A stretch of DNA of 64,000 nucleotides from Bacteriovorax sp. (lineage in GTDB: Bacteria; Bdellovibrionota; Bacteriovoracia; Bacteriovoracales; Bacteriovoracaceae). Below the pieces are notes generated by a model. It saw nothing but the letters and a program-made list of their open reading frames with translations, was not told the DNA's origin and did not search any database. Each line of letters begins with the position of its first letter. Position 1 is the stretch's first letter. The translations under genes and the position numbers were made by a program. Where the stretch lies: the NCBI GenBank assembly GCA_028710485.1, contig JAQTTZ010000007.1, forward strand, positions 2,170 to 66,169, given 5' to 3'. Shown here one piece after another: positions 46,018-54,631 of this stretch.

Positions 46018-49000
46018 ACTCAAAAATTAAATTAGGTTTTGCAGGAACTCTTGCCCGCCTTTTTATAAAATCTAAACTGACAATGGTTATAGCGGCCACA
46101 AGTCTTTTGATGGGAGTGATGGCCGTTTATCTCACCCCAAAAGAAGAAGAACCACAAATTTCTGTGCCGATGATTGATATTGAAACAATGGCACCTGGTC
46201 TTGATGCCCACGCGATTGAGCGAAAAATTACGGAGCCAATTGAGCGTGCAGTTTGGGGATTAGATGGAGTCGAATATGTCTATTCTGCCAGCCAGTCTCA
46301 TGGAAGCATGGTCACCGTGCGTTTTAAAGTTGGCGAACCAATTGAGCCAAGTCTGCTAAAAATTCATCACAAGCTCACAACCATTAGAAGTCAGCTGCCA
46401 AGTAACTCAATGCCGAGTGATGTAAAGTCTTATTCAATAGATGATGTTCCTTTTTTAATTCTTACTTTTAGCTCGCCAACGATGGATGACTATACTTTAA
46501 GACAAAAAATTGCTCCTCTGGCACGCGAGCTCTCAAGCACACCGGATCTTAGTCGAGTTGAAATTCTGGGCGGATTAAAGAGAAGTATCAGAGTTATTAT
46601 TGATCCCAAAAAATTAAGAGATCGCGGTGTTGCACTTGGTTCTGTAGCGATGGCGCTAAAAGCAAATAATGCTTTTTACCCCGCCGGAAAAAACTGGGAC
46701 AAGAAAGAAGTCTTAGATATTGATGTCGGTGGAAAATTTAATAACGCTACCGATATTGAAAATGTCTCTATTGGTCAGCGCGGGGGAACAGTCGTTCGGA
46801 TTAGAGACATTGCTCGCGTTGTAGATGGTCCTGAAGAGAGAACACGCTCGTCTAGTTTAGTGAATAAAAATAATCAGGTTCCTGAAAATGCGGTTTCAAT
46901 TATTTTTGCCAAAAGAAAGGGGACCAATGTCGTAACCCTCGCTCGTAAATTATTAGACCGCGCTGAGCTTTTTTCTAAATCGCTGCCCAGTGAAGTAAAG
47001 ATGTCAGTGCTTCGCGATTATGGAACGACGGCCGGTGATAAATCCAATGAATTGATCAAGCATTTATTGCTTGCGACACTTTCTGTAACGGTCTTGATTG
47101 CTATTGTTATGGGCCTTCGCGCTTCACTGGTTGTTGCAATTGCGATTCCCGTAACACTCGCTCTGACCTTAGCTGTGTATTATTTCATGGGTTACACCCT
47201 TAACCGTGTTACCTTGTTTGCTCTTATTTTTTCAATTGGGATTCTAGTCGACGATGCCATTGTGGTAGTGGAAAATATTGAGCGTCACCTTCATCTTGAT
47301 CGTAAATCAGGCATGATTAAAGCGACTCTAAGAGCAGTGGCCGAGGTTGGTAATCCAACCATCCTTGCAACATTTGCAGTTATTGGTGCAATCTTGCCAA
47401 TGGCCTTTGTCCGTGGACTCATGGGACCTTATATGAAGCCCATTCCTGTTGGTGCCAGTGTGGCGATGATTCTTTCTCTTTTTGTAGCTTTTATCGTAAC
47501 TCCCTGGGCCGCTGTAAAAATTTTAAAAGATGAATCTCAAACGCAAAATCATGATAACGATAAAGTTGAAACTCCTAAAGTAAGCAAACTCGATCGCCTA
47601 TATGAAAAAATGATGGGTGGCCTGTTAAATAAAAAGATGACCTCAATTCTTTTTGGCGCGTTCAGTGTCACTCTTTTATTAGGTGCCATGAGCTTAGTTT
47701 ATTTTAAATATGTAAAAGTTAAAATGCTTCCTTTTGATAATAAAGAAGAGTTTCAAGTCTTGATTGATTATCCAGCAACAACGACTCTAGAGCAAAATAG
47801 AAAATGGTCGGTTGAGCTTGCTCAAAAATTAGTGAATGCACCGGACGTTAAAAAGGTTCAAGTCTTCACAGGGGAGCCTGCTCCTTATTCATTCTCCGGA
47901 ATGGTAAAGCACACTTTCATGAGACGAAGTGATTATCAAAGTGATTTCCAAATCCTTCTCTCAGGTAAAGAAGAGAGATCGCGAGGAAGTCACACTATTA
48001 TTGAAGGCCTTCGTCCTATGATTCGTGAATTTGCAGATTCTAAAAAAGGACTTTCTAAAGTCTTAGAAATACCACCAGGACCTCCCGTTCTTTCAACTGT
48101 TGTCGCTGAAGTATATGGACCAGATGAAAAAACGCGACTTGCAGTTGCCAAAGAAATTTATACCATCTTCAAAAATGAACCAAGTGTTGTGGATCTCGAT
48201 TATACTTGGAGGCCCGCTCGTCCACGGAAAGTTTATAATTTTGATTATGCCAAAGCGGGAATGCTGGGAACTAATGCTCAGATGGTGGCCCAAAATGGTG
48301 CTCTGCTCTTTTCTGAATCAAGCATGGGACTCTTAAATGATATCACTAGTCCTGAAGAAGTTAGCATTGATCTCTCCGTGAACAATGAGCAAAGATCAGG
48401 TACGAATCCTTTTGCTAATATAACAACTCCTTCGTTTGAATCGGGAATTGTTGAAGTCGGAGAAGCACTTAAAGCACCTACGATTGTAGAGAATGAAACA
48501 CTTTATCGTAAAAACTTAAAACCGCTTTCTTATGTAATGAGTGAACTCTCAGGAGCAGAAGAAGCACCGGTATACGGGATATTAAAACTCGCTCCTCAAA
48601 TTAAGTATCCATTGCAAACGGCCGATGTTCCTTGGGATACAAAGTCTCCAGTGGTGAAGTGGGATGGTGAGTGGTTTATTACTTATGAAGTCTTTAGAGA
48701 TTTAGGTGGGGCCTTCGCTGTCGTTATGGTTCTCATTTATATCTTAGTTCTCGGATGGTTTAGAAGTTTTGCCGTTCCTCTTATTATTATGGCACCAATT
48801 CCCATTTCTCTCATTGGTATTTTACCCGGCCACGTGATCGTAGGATCTTATTTTACCGCGACTTCCATGATTGGATTTATCGCTGGGGCCGGAATTATTG
48901 TTCGAAACTCAATCATTCTGGTTGATTTTATCGAACATCAACTAGCACAGGGAATGGAGTTAAAAGAAGCAGTCGTTAGTGCCGGAGTTCTTCGCTTTCG

Positions 49001-49217
49001 TCCAATGCTCTTAACAGCGGCAGCTGTTGTGGTGGGTAGTTCAGTCATGTTATTTGATCCCATTTTTCAAGGTCTGGCCGTTAGTTTAATTTTCGGTGAA
49101 GTCGCAGCAACTGTTTTGAGTCGCTTTGCTGTTCCAGTTCTTTACTACTGGATAGTTGGTAAATCGCGAGTAAAATTTATTAAAGGATTAGAAGCTGAAA
49201 AAACACTTTTAGAATAA
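46014..49217 (+). CDS. RND-family efflux transporter
   Basis: 1067 residues from GTG 46014 (AAGGAG 8 nt upstream, GTGA overlap with TolC). Twelve transmembrane helices in the RND arrangement; proton-relay motif FSIGILVDDAIVVVENIERHL (two Asp) in TM4; and a C-terminal IGFIAGAGIIVRNSIILVDFIEH. It fits the HAE1/HME superfamily. Notably, no membrane-fusion (HlyD) gene is present in the operon. The ArsR repressor and rhodaneses hint at sulfur or thiol-linked substrates. Confidence 0.93.
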   Translation: MNSKIKLGFAGTLARLFIKSKLTMVIAATSLLMGVMAVYLTPKEEEPQISVPMIDIETMAPGLDAHAIERKITEPIERAVWGLDGVEYVYSASQSHGSMVTVRFKVGEPIEPSLLKIHHKLTTIRSQLPSNSMPSDVKSYSIDDVPFLILTFSSPTMDDYTLRQKIAPLARELSSTPDLSRVEILGGLKRSIRVIIDPKKLRDRGVALGSVAMALKANNAFYPAGKNWDKKEVLDIDVGGKFNNATDIENVSIGQRGGTVVRIRDIARVVDGPEERTRSSSLVNKNNQVPENAVSIIFAKRKGTNVVTLARKLLDRAELFSKSLPSEVKMSVLRDYGTTAGDKSNELIKHLLLATLSVTVLIAIVMGLRASLVVAIAIPVTLALTLAVYYFMGYTLNRVTLFALIFSIGILVDDAIVVVENIERHLHLDRKSGMIKATLRAVAEVGNPTILATFAVIGAILPMAFVRGLMGPYMKPIPVGASVAMILSLFVAFIVTPWAAVKILKDESQTQNHDNDKVETPKVSKLDRLYEKMMGGLLNKKMTSILFGAFSVTLLLGAMSLVYFKYVKVKMLPFDNKEEFQVLIDYPATTTLEQNRKWSVELAQKLVNAPDVKKVQVFTGEPAPYSFSGMVKHTFMRRSDYQSDFQILLSGKEERSRGSHTIIEGLRPMIREFADSKKGLSKVLEIPPGPPVLSTVVAEVYGPDEKTRLAVAKEIYTIFKNEPSVVDLDYTWRPARPRKVYNFDYAKAGMLGTNAQMVAQNGALLFSESSMGLLNDITSPEEVSIDLSVNNEQRSGTNPFANITTPSFESGIVEVGEALKAPTIVENETLYRKNLKPLSYVMSELSGAEEAPVYGILKLAPQIKYPLQTADVPWDTKSPVVKWDGEWFITYEVFRDLGGAFAVVMVLIYILVLGWFRSFAVPLIIMAPIPISLIGILPGHVIVGSYFTATSMIGFIAGAGIIVRNSIILVDFIEHQLAQGMELKEAVVSAGVLRFRPMLLTAAAVVVGSSVMLFDPIFQGLAVSLIFGEVAATVLSRFAVPVLYYWIVGKSRVKFIKGLEAEKTLLE

Positions 49218-49227
49218 GGAGAAATAA

Positions 49228-49614
49228 ATGAAAAAAATATTAACGTTACTTTTAGGTTTGACGATGACGATGGCCCTGGCCAGTGGATTAGAAAAAATAA
49301 ATCCTCTTGCTGCTCAAACAATGCAAAAAGAGAAAAAGGCAATTATTGTCGATGTTCGCGAGCCGAGTGAGCTTAAGGAGGGAATGGCCAAAGAAGCTAT
49401 TTCAGTTCCTCTCTCAACGATGAAAGATAAAAAAGAGGAATGGGAAAAAATAGTGGCCACCTTTCCTAAAGATAAGACAGTGATCGTTTATTGTGGAATT
49501 GGCGTACGTGCAGAAAAGGTGGGACTTGAGCTCGCTAAAAAAGGATACAAAGTTCTCAATATGGGAGGATTTGAATCTTGGGAAAAAGCTGGATTGCCAG
49601 TAGAAAAAAAATAA
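49228..49614 (+). CDS. Periplasmic rhodanese-like sulfurtransferase
   Basis: 128 residues: signal peptide MKKILTLLLGLTMTMALASG, VDVREPSELKEGM and the active-site loop YCGIGVRAEK (Cys nucleophile). GxxSW-like end GGFESWEKAGLPV is typical. AAGGAG precedes the ATG. It is next after the RND gene, so probably part of that operon. Confidence 0.9.
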   Translation: MKKILTLLLGLTMTMALASGLEKINPLAAQTMQKEKKAIIVDVREPSELKEGMAKEAISVPLSTMKDKKEEWEKIVATFPKDKTVIVYCGIGVRAEKVGLELAKKGYKVLNMGGFESWEKAGLPVEKK

Positions 49615-49635
49615 AATTTAAAAGGAGAGAGAGTA

Positions 49636-49827
49636 ATGTCAATCAACAATCAAGTGAGAGCATTTGCAGGAACATTTATATTAATTAGTCTTGTCTTGGC
49701 CCACTATCATTCACAAAACTGGCTTTGGTTTACTACCTTCGTTGGTGCTAATTTATTGCAATCTGCATTTACTAAATTTTGTCCGCTCGAGATATTTTTG
49801 AAAAAAATTGAAGGAAAAGAGGCATAA
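49636..49827 (+). CDS. DUF2892 (YgaP-transmembrane-like) protein
   Basis: 63 residues, two short transmembrane segments and the DUF2892 signature FTKFCPLEIFL (the 'GxCPL' element). This domain is often fused to, or next to, rhodaneses (YgaP), consistent with the upstream gene. Strong Shine-Dalgarno AAAGGAGAG. Confidence 0.82.
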   Translation: MSINNQVRAFAGTFILISLVLAHYHSQNWLWFTTFVGANLLQSAFTKFCPLEIFLKKIEGKEA

Positions 49828-49862
49828 AAAATAGCCCTAGGAATTTTAACCAATTTCTAGGG
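49825..49862 (-). terminator. Terminator of the cytochrome c'-like gene
   Basis: CCCTAG / CTAGGG arms (49835-49840 and 49857-49862) with a T-run on the minus strand. Also overlaps the end of that gene. Confidence 0.5.
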
Positions 49863-50321
49863 TGAAAGCCTGTAGACTTCATGGCAAGCGATACATTTAT
49901 TAGTCATCTCTCCCATTCGTTTGATAACGATATCGTTTGAGATCCCATGTTTTATATCTATCGCGAGCACATCAAAATCCTTGTGAAGACCCATTCCCAA
50001 TTGTTTGAATTCCATCGGCAATTTTCCCATGAGCATAGGGTTTATATCTGCGGCCATTTTTGTTCCAACTGGCCCAATGGCCTTCAATATAAAAGACTGG
50101 TCATTTTGTGCGAGACCTCTAAAGACTCCGTTTACTCCTTTAAGGAGGGCACGCATTTCACCAAGGACAATATCGCGCTCGCTTGGGCTTAGGACAATTG
50201 CCTTGCGCTTGTCGGTGCTGGGTTTAGTCCATCCCTTGATAAAAAAGGTTCCGAGGACACCCACTGTTAGAACCCACAATGTCAATGCGAATAGTGCAAG
50301 TTTGGAAACTGAATTTTTCAT
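49857..50321 (-). CDS. Cytochrome c'-like monohaem protein
   Basis: 154 residues: signal anchor (LFALTLWVLTVGVLGTFFI), a helical bundle region and a C-terminal CIACHEVYRLSP (CxxCH near the very end, as in cytochrome c'). Cytochromes c' bind NO and CO. Alone on the minus strand, divergent from the second DUF2892 gene. Confidence 0.82.
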   Translation of the reverse strand: MKNSVSKLALFALTLWVLTVGVLGTFFIKGWTKPSTDKRKAIVLSPSERDIVLGEMRALLKGVNGVFRGLAQNDQSFILKAIGPVGTKMAADINPMLMGKLPMEFKQLGMGLHKDFDVLAIDIKHGISNDIVIKRMGEMTNKCIACHEVYRLSP

Positions 50322-50465
50322 AATGCTCTCCTTTCAATTCTTTCAATAGAGTAGCCTAAGGCCTTATAAAAATCATTGATTTATTTTTATGCCATCTTTC
50401 TTGGCCCAGGCCTTGCACTTTTCTATTAGGGTCAGGTCAAACTGTGATTAAACAAGGAGAATTTT

Positions 50466-50678
50466 ATGATTAAAAATATCAACGATCCTGAAAGAGTAAT
50501 CCGTTTTGTAGTCGGTGCGATAATTACTTCACTTGCTTTTTGGGGGCCACATAATAATTGGTTTCTGCTCGGGCTTATTCCAATGGCAACCGGTCTTGTG
50601 GGAACCTGTCCGCTTTACGCAGCACTTGGAATTAGTACCCTTCATCATCATCATCAAAATATTCAGAAAAAAATCTAA
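50466..50678 (+). CDS. DUF2892 inner-membrane protein
   Basis: 70 residues with two transmembrane segments and the motif LVGTCPLYAALGI. Ends in a His cluster (LHHHHQNIQKK). Starts NINDPERVIR-F, typical of DUF2892. AAGGAG precedes the ATG. Second copy of the family in the redox block. Confidence 0.85.
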   Translation: MIKNINDPERVIRFVVGAIITSLAFWGPHNNWFLLGLIPMATGLVGTCPLYAALGISTLHHHHQNIQKKI

Positions 50679-50748
50679 AAAATTAATTGTCCGCTTCGGC
50701 CTTCGTCTCAAGCGGATATCCATTCCATCCTGGGAATAAAAAAGGAAT

Positions 50749-50773
50749 AAAAAAAGCCACCCGAAGGTGGCCC
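50749..50773 (-). terminator. Minus-strand rho-independent terminator with UUCG loop
   Basis: GCCACC-TTCG-GGTGGC, 6-bp GC stem closing a UUCG tetraloop (plus 50756-50771), followed on the minus strand by seven or more T. It lies ~355 bp beyond the next minus-strand gene, so something else probably ends here. Confidence 0.8.
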
Positions 50774-51023
50774 TTATTGATGTTGGGAACAAAAAGTATT
50801 TCAAGTTAATAATTTGAATGGACGTTTTATATCCTATCGGTAGTGTTGTATGTGCATTTAAACAATAGAACACAAATTCTCAACTCTAATGTCCTTTCTG
50901 CGACAAGGTAGCTACAATACTTCCTCCCTGGTCTTTACTCCCAATATTGTTACTTGGGGAAATGAATTTTCATTCACACAAAGATCTAGACAATACGAAT
51001 CGATCTTTGTCTTTCGTTCCTTG
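50749..51023 (-). ncRNA. Candidate ~275-nt RNA with sigma-54 promoter
   Basis: Between an RpoN-like promoter and a strong terminator on the minus strand. Internal hairpins: ACAAAGATC/GATCTTTGT (51002-51010 and 50979-50987), AATGA/TTCATT (50960-50973) and CCCAA/TTGGG (50939-50957). No ORF of note on this strand. The candidate rests on promoter, structure and terminator. Confidence 0.45.
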
Positions 51024-51033
51024 TTTATTAATA

Positions 51034-51051
51034 AGCAGGGATGGTGCCAAG
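51034..51051 (-). promoter_or_regulatory. Candidate sigma-54 (-24/-12) promoter, minus strand
   Basis: Minus strand CTTGGCACCATCCCTGCT: GG-N10-GC spacing exact, one mismatch to the TTGC element. Same core (CTTGGCAC...CTGC) as the promoter at 37153. Start near 51023. Confidence 0.6.
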
Positions 51052-51128
51052 TTTATCTTGTTCTAAATATTGGAAAAGTCATAAAAGGAAATAGCCTGGG
51101 GAAAAATGCTACGGATTTTTTGGCATCT

Positions 51129-52139
51129 TCACTGTTTAAGATGTTTTAAGGCGCAAACTTCATTACTTAAGTTATTTCCTTTTTCAAAATCCGTAATATT
51201 TTCAAGAGTTGTTCTTGCGATGTTTCCTAAGGCCTCTTCTGTCAAAAAAGCTTGGTGGGAGGTCAAAAGTACATTGGGAAAAGTCAGTAAGCGAGCAAGC
51301 TGATCATCTTGAAGTATTTGATCACTTAGGTTCTCAAAAAAGATTCCTTCTTCCTCTTCATAAACATCAAGGCCTGCGTAACCAATATGGCCTGATTTTA
51401 AATATTGTATGAGTGCCTGAGTATCAATCAATGCGCCTCGACCAGTATTGATCAGCATGACACCGGCCTTCATTGATGCGAGCGCTTTTCCGTTGATTAG
51501 GTAGCGAGTCTCGGGAGTGAGAGGAACGTGCAGAGAAATGATATCCGATTTTTTCAATAGCTCATCGAAACTCACATATTGAACACCCGCCATCACCAGC
51601 GCAGGATTCTGCATTTGATCGCAGGCAAGAATCTGACAACCAAAGCCGCTTAAAATCTTGGCCATTACTGATCCAATTTTTCCAGTTCCCACGATGCCGA
51701 CAGTTTTTTTATTCAGGTCAAATCCTACCAGTCCGTCTAAGGAGAAGTTGCCTTCTCTCACACGATTATAGGCCCGGTGAATATTTCTATTTAAAGAAAG
51801 AATCAGCGCAATTGCATACTCGGCGACAGCATATGGTGAGTATTCTGGAACTCGAACAATTTTGAGATCCAGATCTTGGGCCGATTCTAGGTCGACATGA
51901 TTAAATCCGGCAGACCTTAGAGCAATTAAGCGGGTTCCACTGGCAGAGATAATCTGTTGGGTTTTGCTGTCCAAGCGGTCATTTACGAATGCACAAACGC
52001 AGGGGTAAGAGGCAGCTAAATTTGCAGTTTGCTCGGTCAGTCTTGTCTCAAAGAAAGTGATTTCGTGATTATAGATTTTGTTTTCTTTCAAAAAAATATT
52101 TCTTTCAAAGTTATGAGTATCGAAGAATGCAATTTTCAT
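51129..52139 (-). CDS. ldhA: D-lactate dehydrogenase (2-hydroxyacid dehydrogenase)
   Basis: 336 residues of the D-isomer-specific 2-hydroxyacid dehydrogenase family, LdhA-like. NAD loop VGIVGTGKIGSVMAKIL, and catalytic residues: Arg in RSAGFNHVD, Glu in YEEEEGIFF and His in TSHQAFLTEEAL. FxxH-like sequence VPEYSPYAVAEYA is typical of fermentative D-LDH. Reduces pyruvate to D-lactate. It lies 28 bp downstream of the ureohydrolase gene on the same strand. Confidence 0.9.
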   Translation of the reverse strand: MKIAFFDTHNFERNIFLKENKIYNHEITFFETRLTEQTANLAASYPCVCAFVNDRLDSKTQQIISASGTRLIALRSAGFNHVDLESAQDLDLKIVRVPEYSPYAVAEYAIALILSLNRNIHRAYNRVREGNFSLDGLVGFDLNKKTVGIVGTGKIGSVMAKILSGFGCQILACDQMQNPALVMAGVQYVSFDELLKKSDIISLHVPLTPETRYLINGKALASMKAGVMLINTGRGALIDTQALIQYLKSGHIGYAGLDVYEEEEGIFFENLSDQILQDDQLARLLTFPNVLLTSHQAFLTEEALGNIARTTLENITDFEKGNNLSNEVCALKHLKQ

Positions 52140-52167
52140 GAAGGGGTTCCTTGGAAATTTTTAAAAA

Positions 52168-53091
52168 CTAAGTAAAAGATCGGTCATCCATAATTTGATA
52201 AATCAACGAGGCCAATGTGCGAGCACCTTTTTGTGAAAGATTATCGTAAACAGGATTGTATTCAAAAATACCAAAATGCTGGCATTTCAATTCATCTATG
52301 GAATAGAGCAAAACATCCTCTACGAAATTATAAGGAAGACCTCTGTGGTTAACAGCACTGACTCCTTCCATAATTCCAGATTCCAAAACATCAGCATCGA
52401 GGCTGAAAACATACATGGTGTCTTTATGATAGGGGATAACACGTTTCAAAAATTTATCAGTTTCAGTAAAGTCTTTTGTTCCAAAGCGCACGTCCTCGTA
52501 AGTTGCGACGACTTCCTTTCCATTTGGCAGATTGCTCATGGTTGAAATTGAATTGGCAAAATCGTGAATGCCCAGCTGGATGATTTCAAGTTCGCCTTCA
52601 AATTGTTCGGCTATCTGGCGAAAGGGAGTTCCTGAGTTGGGATTGATATCGGTTCTCGTATCGAGATGAGCATCGAGATTAATTACCACCATTTTTTTGG
52701 TAAAATGGTTTAAGGCACTAACTGTAGGATAGATATAGTCATGGCCCCCGCCTAGGTAAACAAAATTTTGGGTACGGGACGCGGCCATTAGGATTTTTTG
52801 TATTTTTTGAGCCAGCTTATTTTGAGAGGCAGGAAAATCTATATTTTCATCCTCGCGATCAGCGAGTTCTACATCGGACCACTTTAAGAGATTATGGCAG
52901 GCAAAATTTTTGATTATCGCAAGAATGGCCTCGGGGGCAAAAAGCGAGCCTCGTCTTCCAAGGTTCAAAATAGTGCCTGTATCGGAAGAAAATTTTAAAA
53001 AAAGAATATCGGCCAATTCAATTGAAGCAGACTTGTTATTGATGATTCTCTCGAGATCTCTTCCTGAGAGAGTATTCGTTGTATTTTGCAT
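52168..53091 (-). CDS. Ureohydrolase family protein (formimidoylglutamase/arginase-like)
   Basis: 307 residues with the di-manganese signatures GGGHDYIYP, VINLDAHLDTR and SLDADVLES. The arginase/agmatinase/HutG family; the sequence lacks features that would let me choose the substrate (arginine, agmatine, formiminoglutamate). A neighbouring gene encodes D-lactate dehydrogenase, which does not help. Start ATG 53091 overlaps the upstream divergent frame of the next gene. Confidence 0.82.
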   Translation of the reverse strand: MQNTTNTLSGRDLERIINNKSASIELADILFLKFSSDTGTILNLGRRGSLFAPEAILAIIKNFACHNLLKWSDVELADREDENIDFPASQNKLAQKIQKILMAASRTQNFVYLGGGHDYIYPTVSALNHFTKKMVVINLDAHLDTRTDINPNSGTPFRQIAEQFEGELEIIQLGIHDFANSISTMSNLPNGKEVVATYEDVRFGTKDFTETDKFLKRVIPYHKDTMYVFSLDADVLESGIMEGVSAVNHRGLPYNFVEDVLLYSIDELKCQHFGIFEYNPVYDNLSQKGARTLASLIYQIMDDRSFT

Positions 53092-53151
53092 AAGAAAATT
53101 CCTTTTCTGGTTTGTAAAAAACTAAAGTCAGTATATCATTTATTTATAAAA

Positions 53152-54621
53152 ATGAATAAAGAATGGTTTGTTTTCAAAAGCACGCATCACTTAGGTCCCT
53201 TTTCTATCGAAGAGATGGAAGAGTTTTATCGTACGCAAGAGATTAATGCCCAAACTTTGATTTGGAAAGAAGGGGCAGAGAAATGGGAGGCACTTTCTAA
53301 GACGAATGCATTCCAATTTCTTTTCACACAGGAAGTCGCTGCAAGACCAACTTTAGAACTGCCAAAACTTAAAAAGAAAGAATCTAAAAGTTCAAGCGAA
53401 CCAGTTGGGAGCGACGCACCTCCACCGCTTCCTCATATTTCATCATTGCCAAAAGCTCCACTCGAAGCTGTCTCTCGGCATTCAGAGGGACGTGTTGAAC
53501 TTTTTAATGACGATCTTCCTCCACCCATTCCTCTCGATGCGATCTTGGACCCCAAAGGGCAGGTGCAACTAAGAATTAAGTCTGAAGAGAAAAGTTCACG
53601 CCTTTCTAAGTTCTCTTTAATTGTGGGCGTTATTCTTTTTGCAGTTGTTATCGGTTGGTTTGCTCTCACGCAAAGAGATGCTGGCATTCAATTGAGAATA
53701 AAAGGCCTGATGCCTATTTATTTAGAAAAATTAGAAATGACGGCAACCAAGAAGTCAGCGCGTTTTGAAGTTGCCTTGGCACTTTCTCTTGATAGTCTTA
53801 CTCTTTGGGGGAGCACTAATTATCCCGGTGAAATCTTTACTAATATTCAATTGAAATCAATTCCTAAAAAAGTTTTGGGAACTGATGATGTCGTGGTGAC
53901 AGTTAAAGGTGAATTTAAAAATCATATTGCGAAATTTAATCGCATGGTTTTAACTCAAGGATCAAAATTTCTTCCAGGGGAATATACAGTACATGTGATC
54001 GCGAAGGAAACTCATTTTCTCAATCGCAATTTTAAAAGTCTGGACAGAATTGCTTTTTTTAAATCTCTCAATAAAACGTATACGTTTGATGATACCACCC
54101 TGATTTACCCTGGAACTCCAAGAGAGTTTGATAAACGGCTCGAAGAATATTCTGCGAGTATCCAGGGGGAAATGTTAAGGCCTTATCAAGATAAATTAGA
54201 GCGTGTTCAAACTTTTGAATCGATTTTAAATGCCACTTCACAAAATTATTTAATGGAGCTTGAAAAAGCGAAAAAAGGATCGGACATCTCTGGTTTCGAG
54301 ACTAAATTTATTAAAGAGATATCACCTCTTCTTCAAACTTTAGTGGTGAAGGCCAGCGAGTTGTCAAAAGACCCGACAATTAATGAAGAAGATAGAACAA
54401 AACAAGTCATTGCTCCTTACCGCGAACAAGTTTTACTTGGAAAGCAGATCGGGGAGATGGCCAGTGATATGATAACTAAAACAATGAAGATAAAAAAACT
54501 CACAGAGAAAGACAAGACTGCTCTCAAAACAGAATTTGATAAACATGCCAAAGGCATCAAGCTTCAAATTGATATGAACGTGAAAAAGCTCGAAGAGCAA
54601 ATCCAAAAAATTTCCAAATAA
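53152..54621 (+). CDS. GYF_2-domain membrane protein
   Basis: 489 residues from ATG 53152 (the longer frame begins at 53086 but overlaps the divergent gene). N-terminal GYF_2 (DUF4339) domain: WFVFKSTHHLGPFSIEEMEEF and LIWKEGAEKWEAL. Proline-rich linker, then a transmembrane helix (FSLIVGVILFAVVIGWFAL) at ~173-191, then a large periplasmic, beta- then coiled-coil-rich part. Unknown function; GYF_2 usually binds partner proteins. Confidence 0.75.
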   Translation: MNKEWFVFKSTHHLGPFSIEEMEEFYRTQEINAQTLIWKEGAEKWEALSKTNAFQFLFTQEVAARPTLELPKLKKKESKSSSEPVGSDAPPPLPHISSLPKAPLEAVSRHSEGRVELFNDDLPPPIPLDAILDPKGQVQLRIKSEEKSSRLSKFSLIVGVILFAVVIGWFALTQRDAGIQLRIKGLMPIYLEKLEMTATKKSARFEVALALSLDSLTLWGSTNYPGEIFTNIQLKSIPKKVLGTDDVVVTVKGEFKNHIAKFNRMVLTQGSKFLPGEYTVHVIAKETHFLNRNFKSLDRIAFFKSLNKTYTFDDTTLIYPGTPREFDKRLEEYSASIQGEMLRPYQDKLERVQTFESILNATSQNYLMELEKAKKGSDISGFETKFIKEISPLLQTLVVKASELSKDPTINEEDRTKQVIAPYREQVLLGKQIGEMASDMITKTMKIKKLTEKDKTALKTEFDKHAKGIKLQIDMNVKKLEEQIQKISK

Positions 54622-54631
54622 ACTTTACCTC

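Larger units (their letters stand above)
50679..51128. other. 450-bp intergenic stretch holding a candidate RNA gene
   Basis: No convincing protein gene: the plus-strand ORF 50889-51149 has no ribosome-binding site. It contains a sigma-54-like promoter on the minus strand (51034-51051), several hairpins and a terminator (50749-50773), listed separately. Confidence 0.5.

Noticed and set aside
50679-50748. Terminator for the plus-strand DUF2892 gene
   Set aside because: Only a 7-bp arm pair (50690-50696/50710-50716) without T-run; too weak.
50889-51149. Plus-strand 86-codon ORF opposite the candidate RNA
   Set aside because: No ribosome-binding site, composition does not look coding, and it overlaps the ldhA end.
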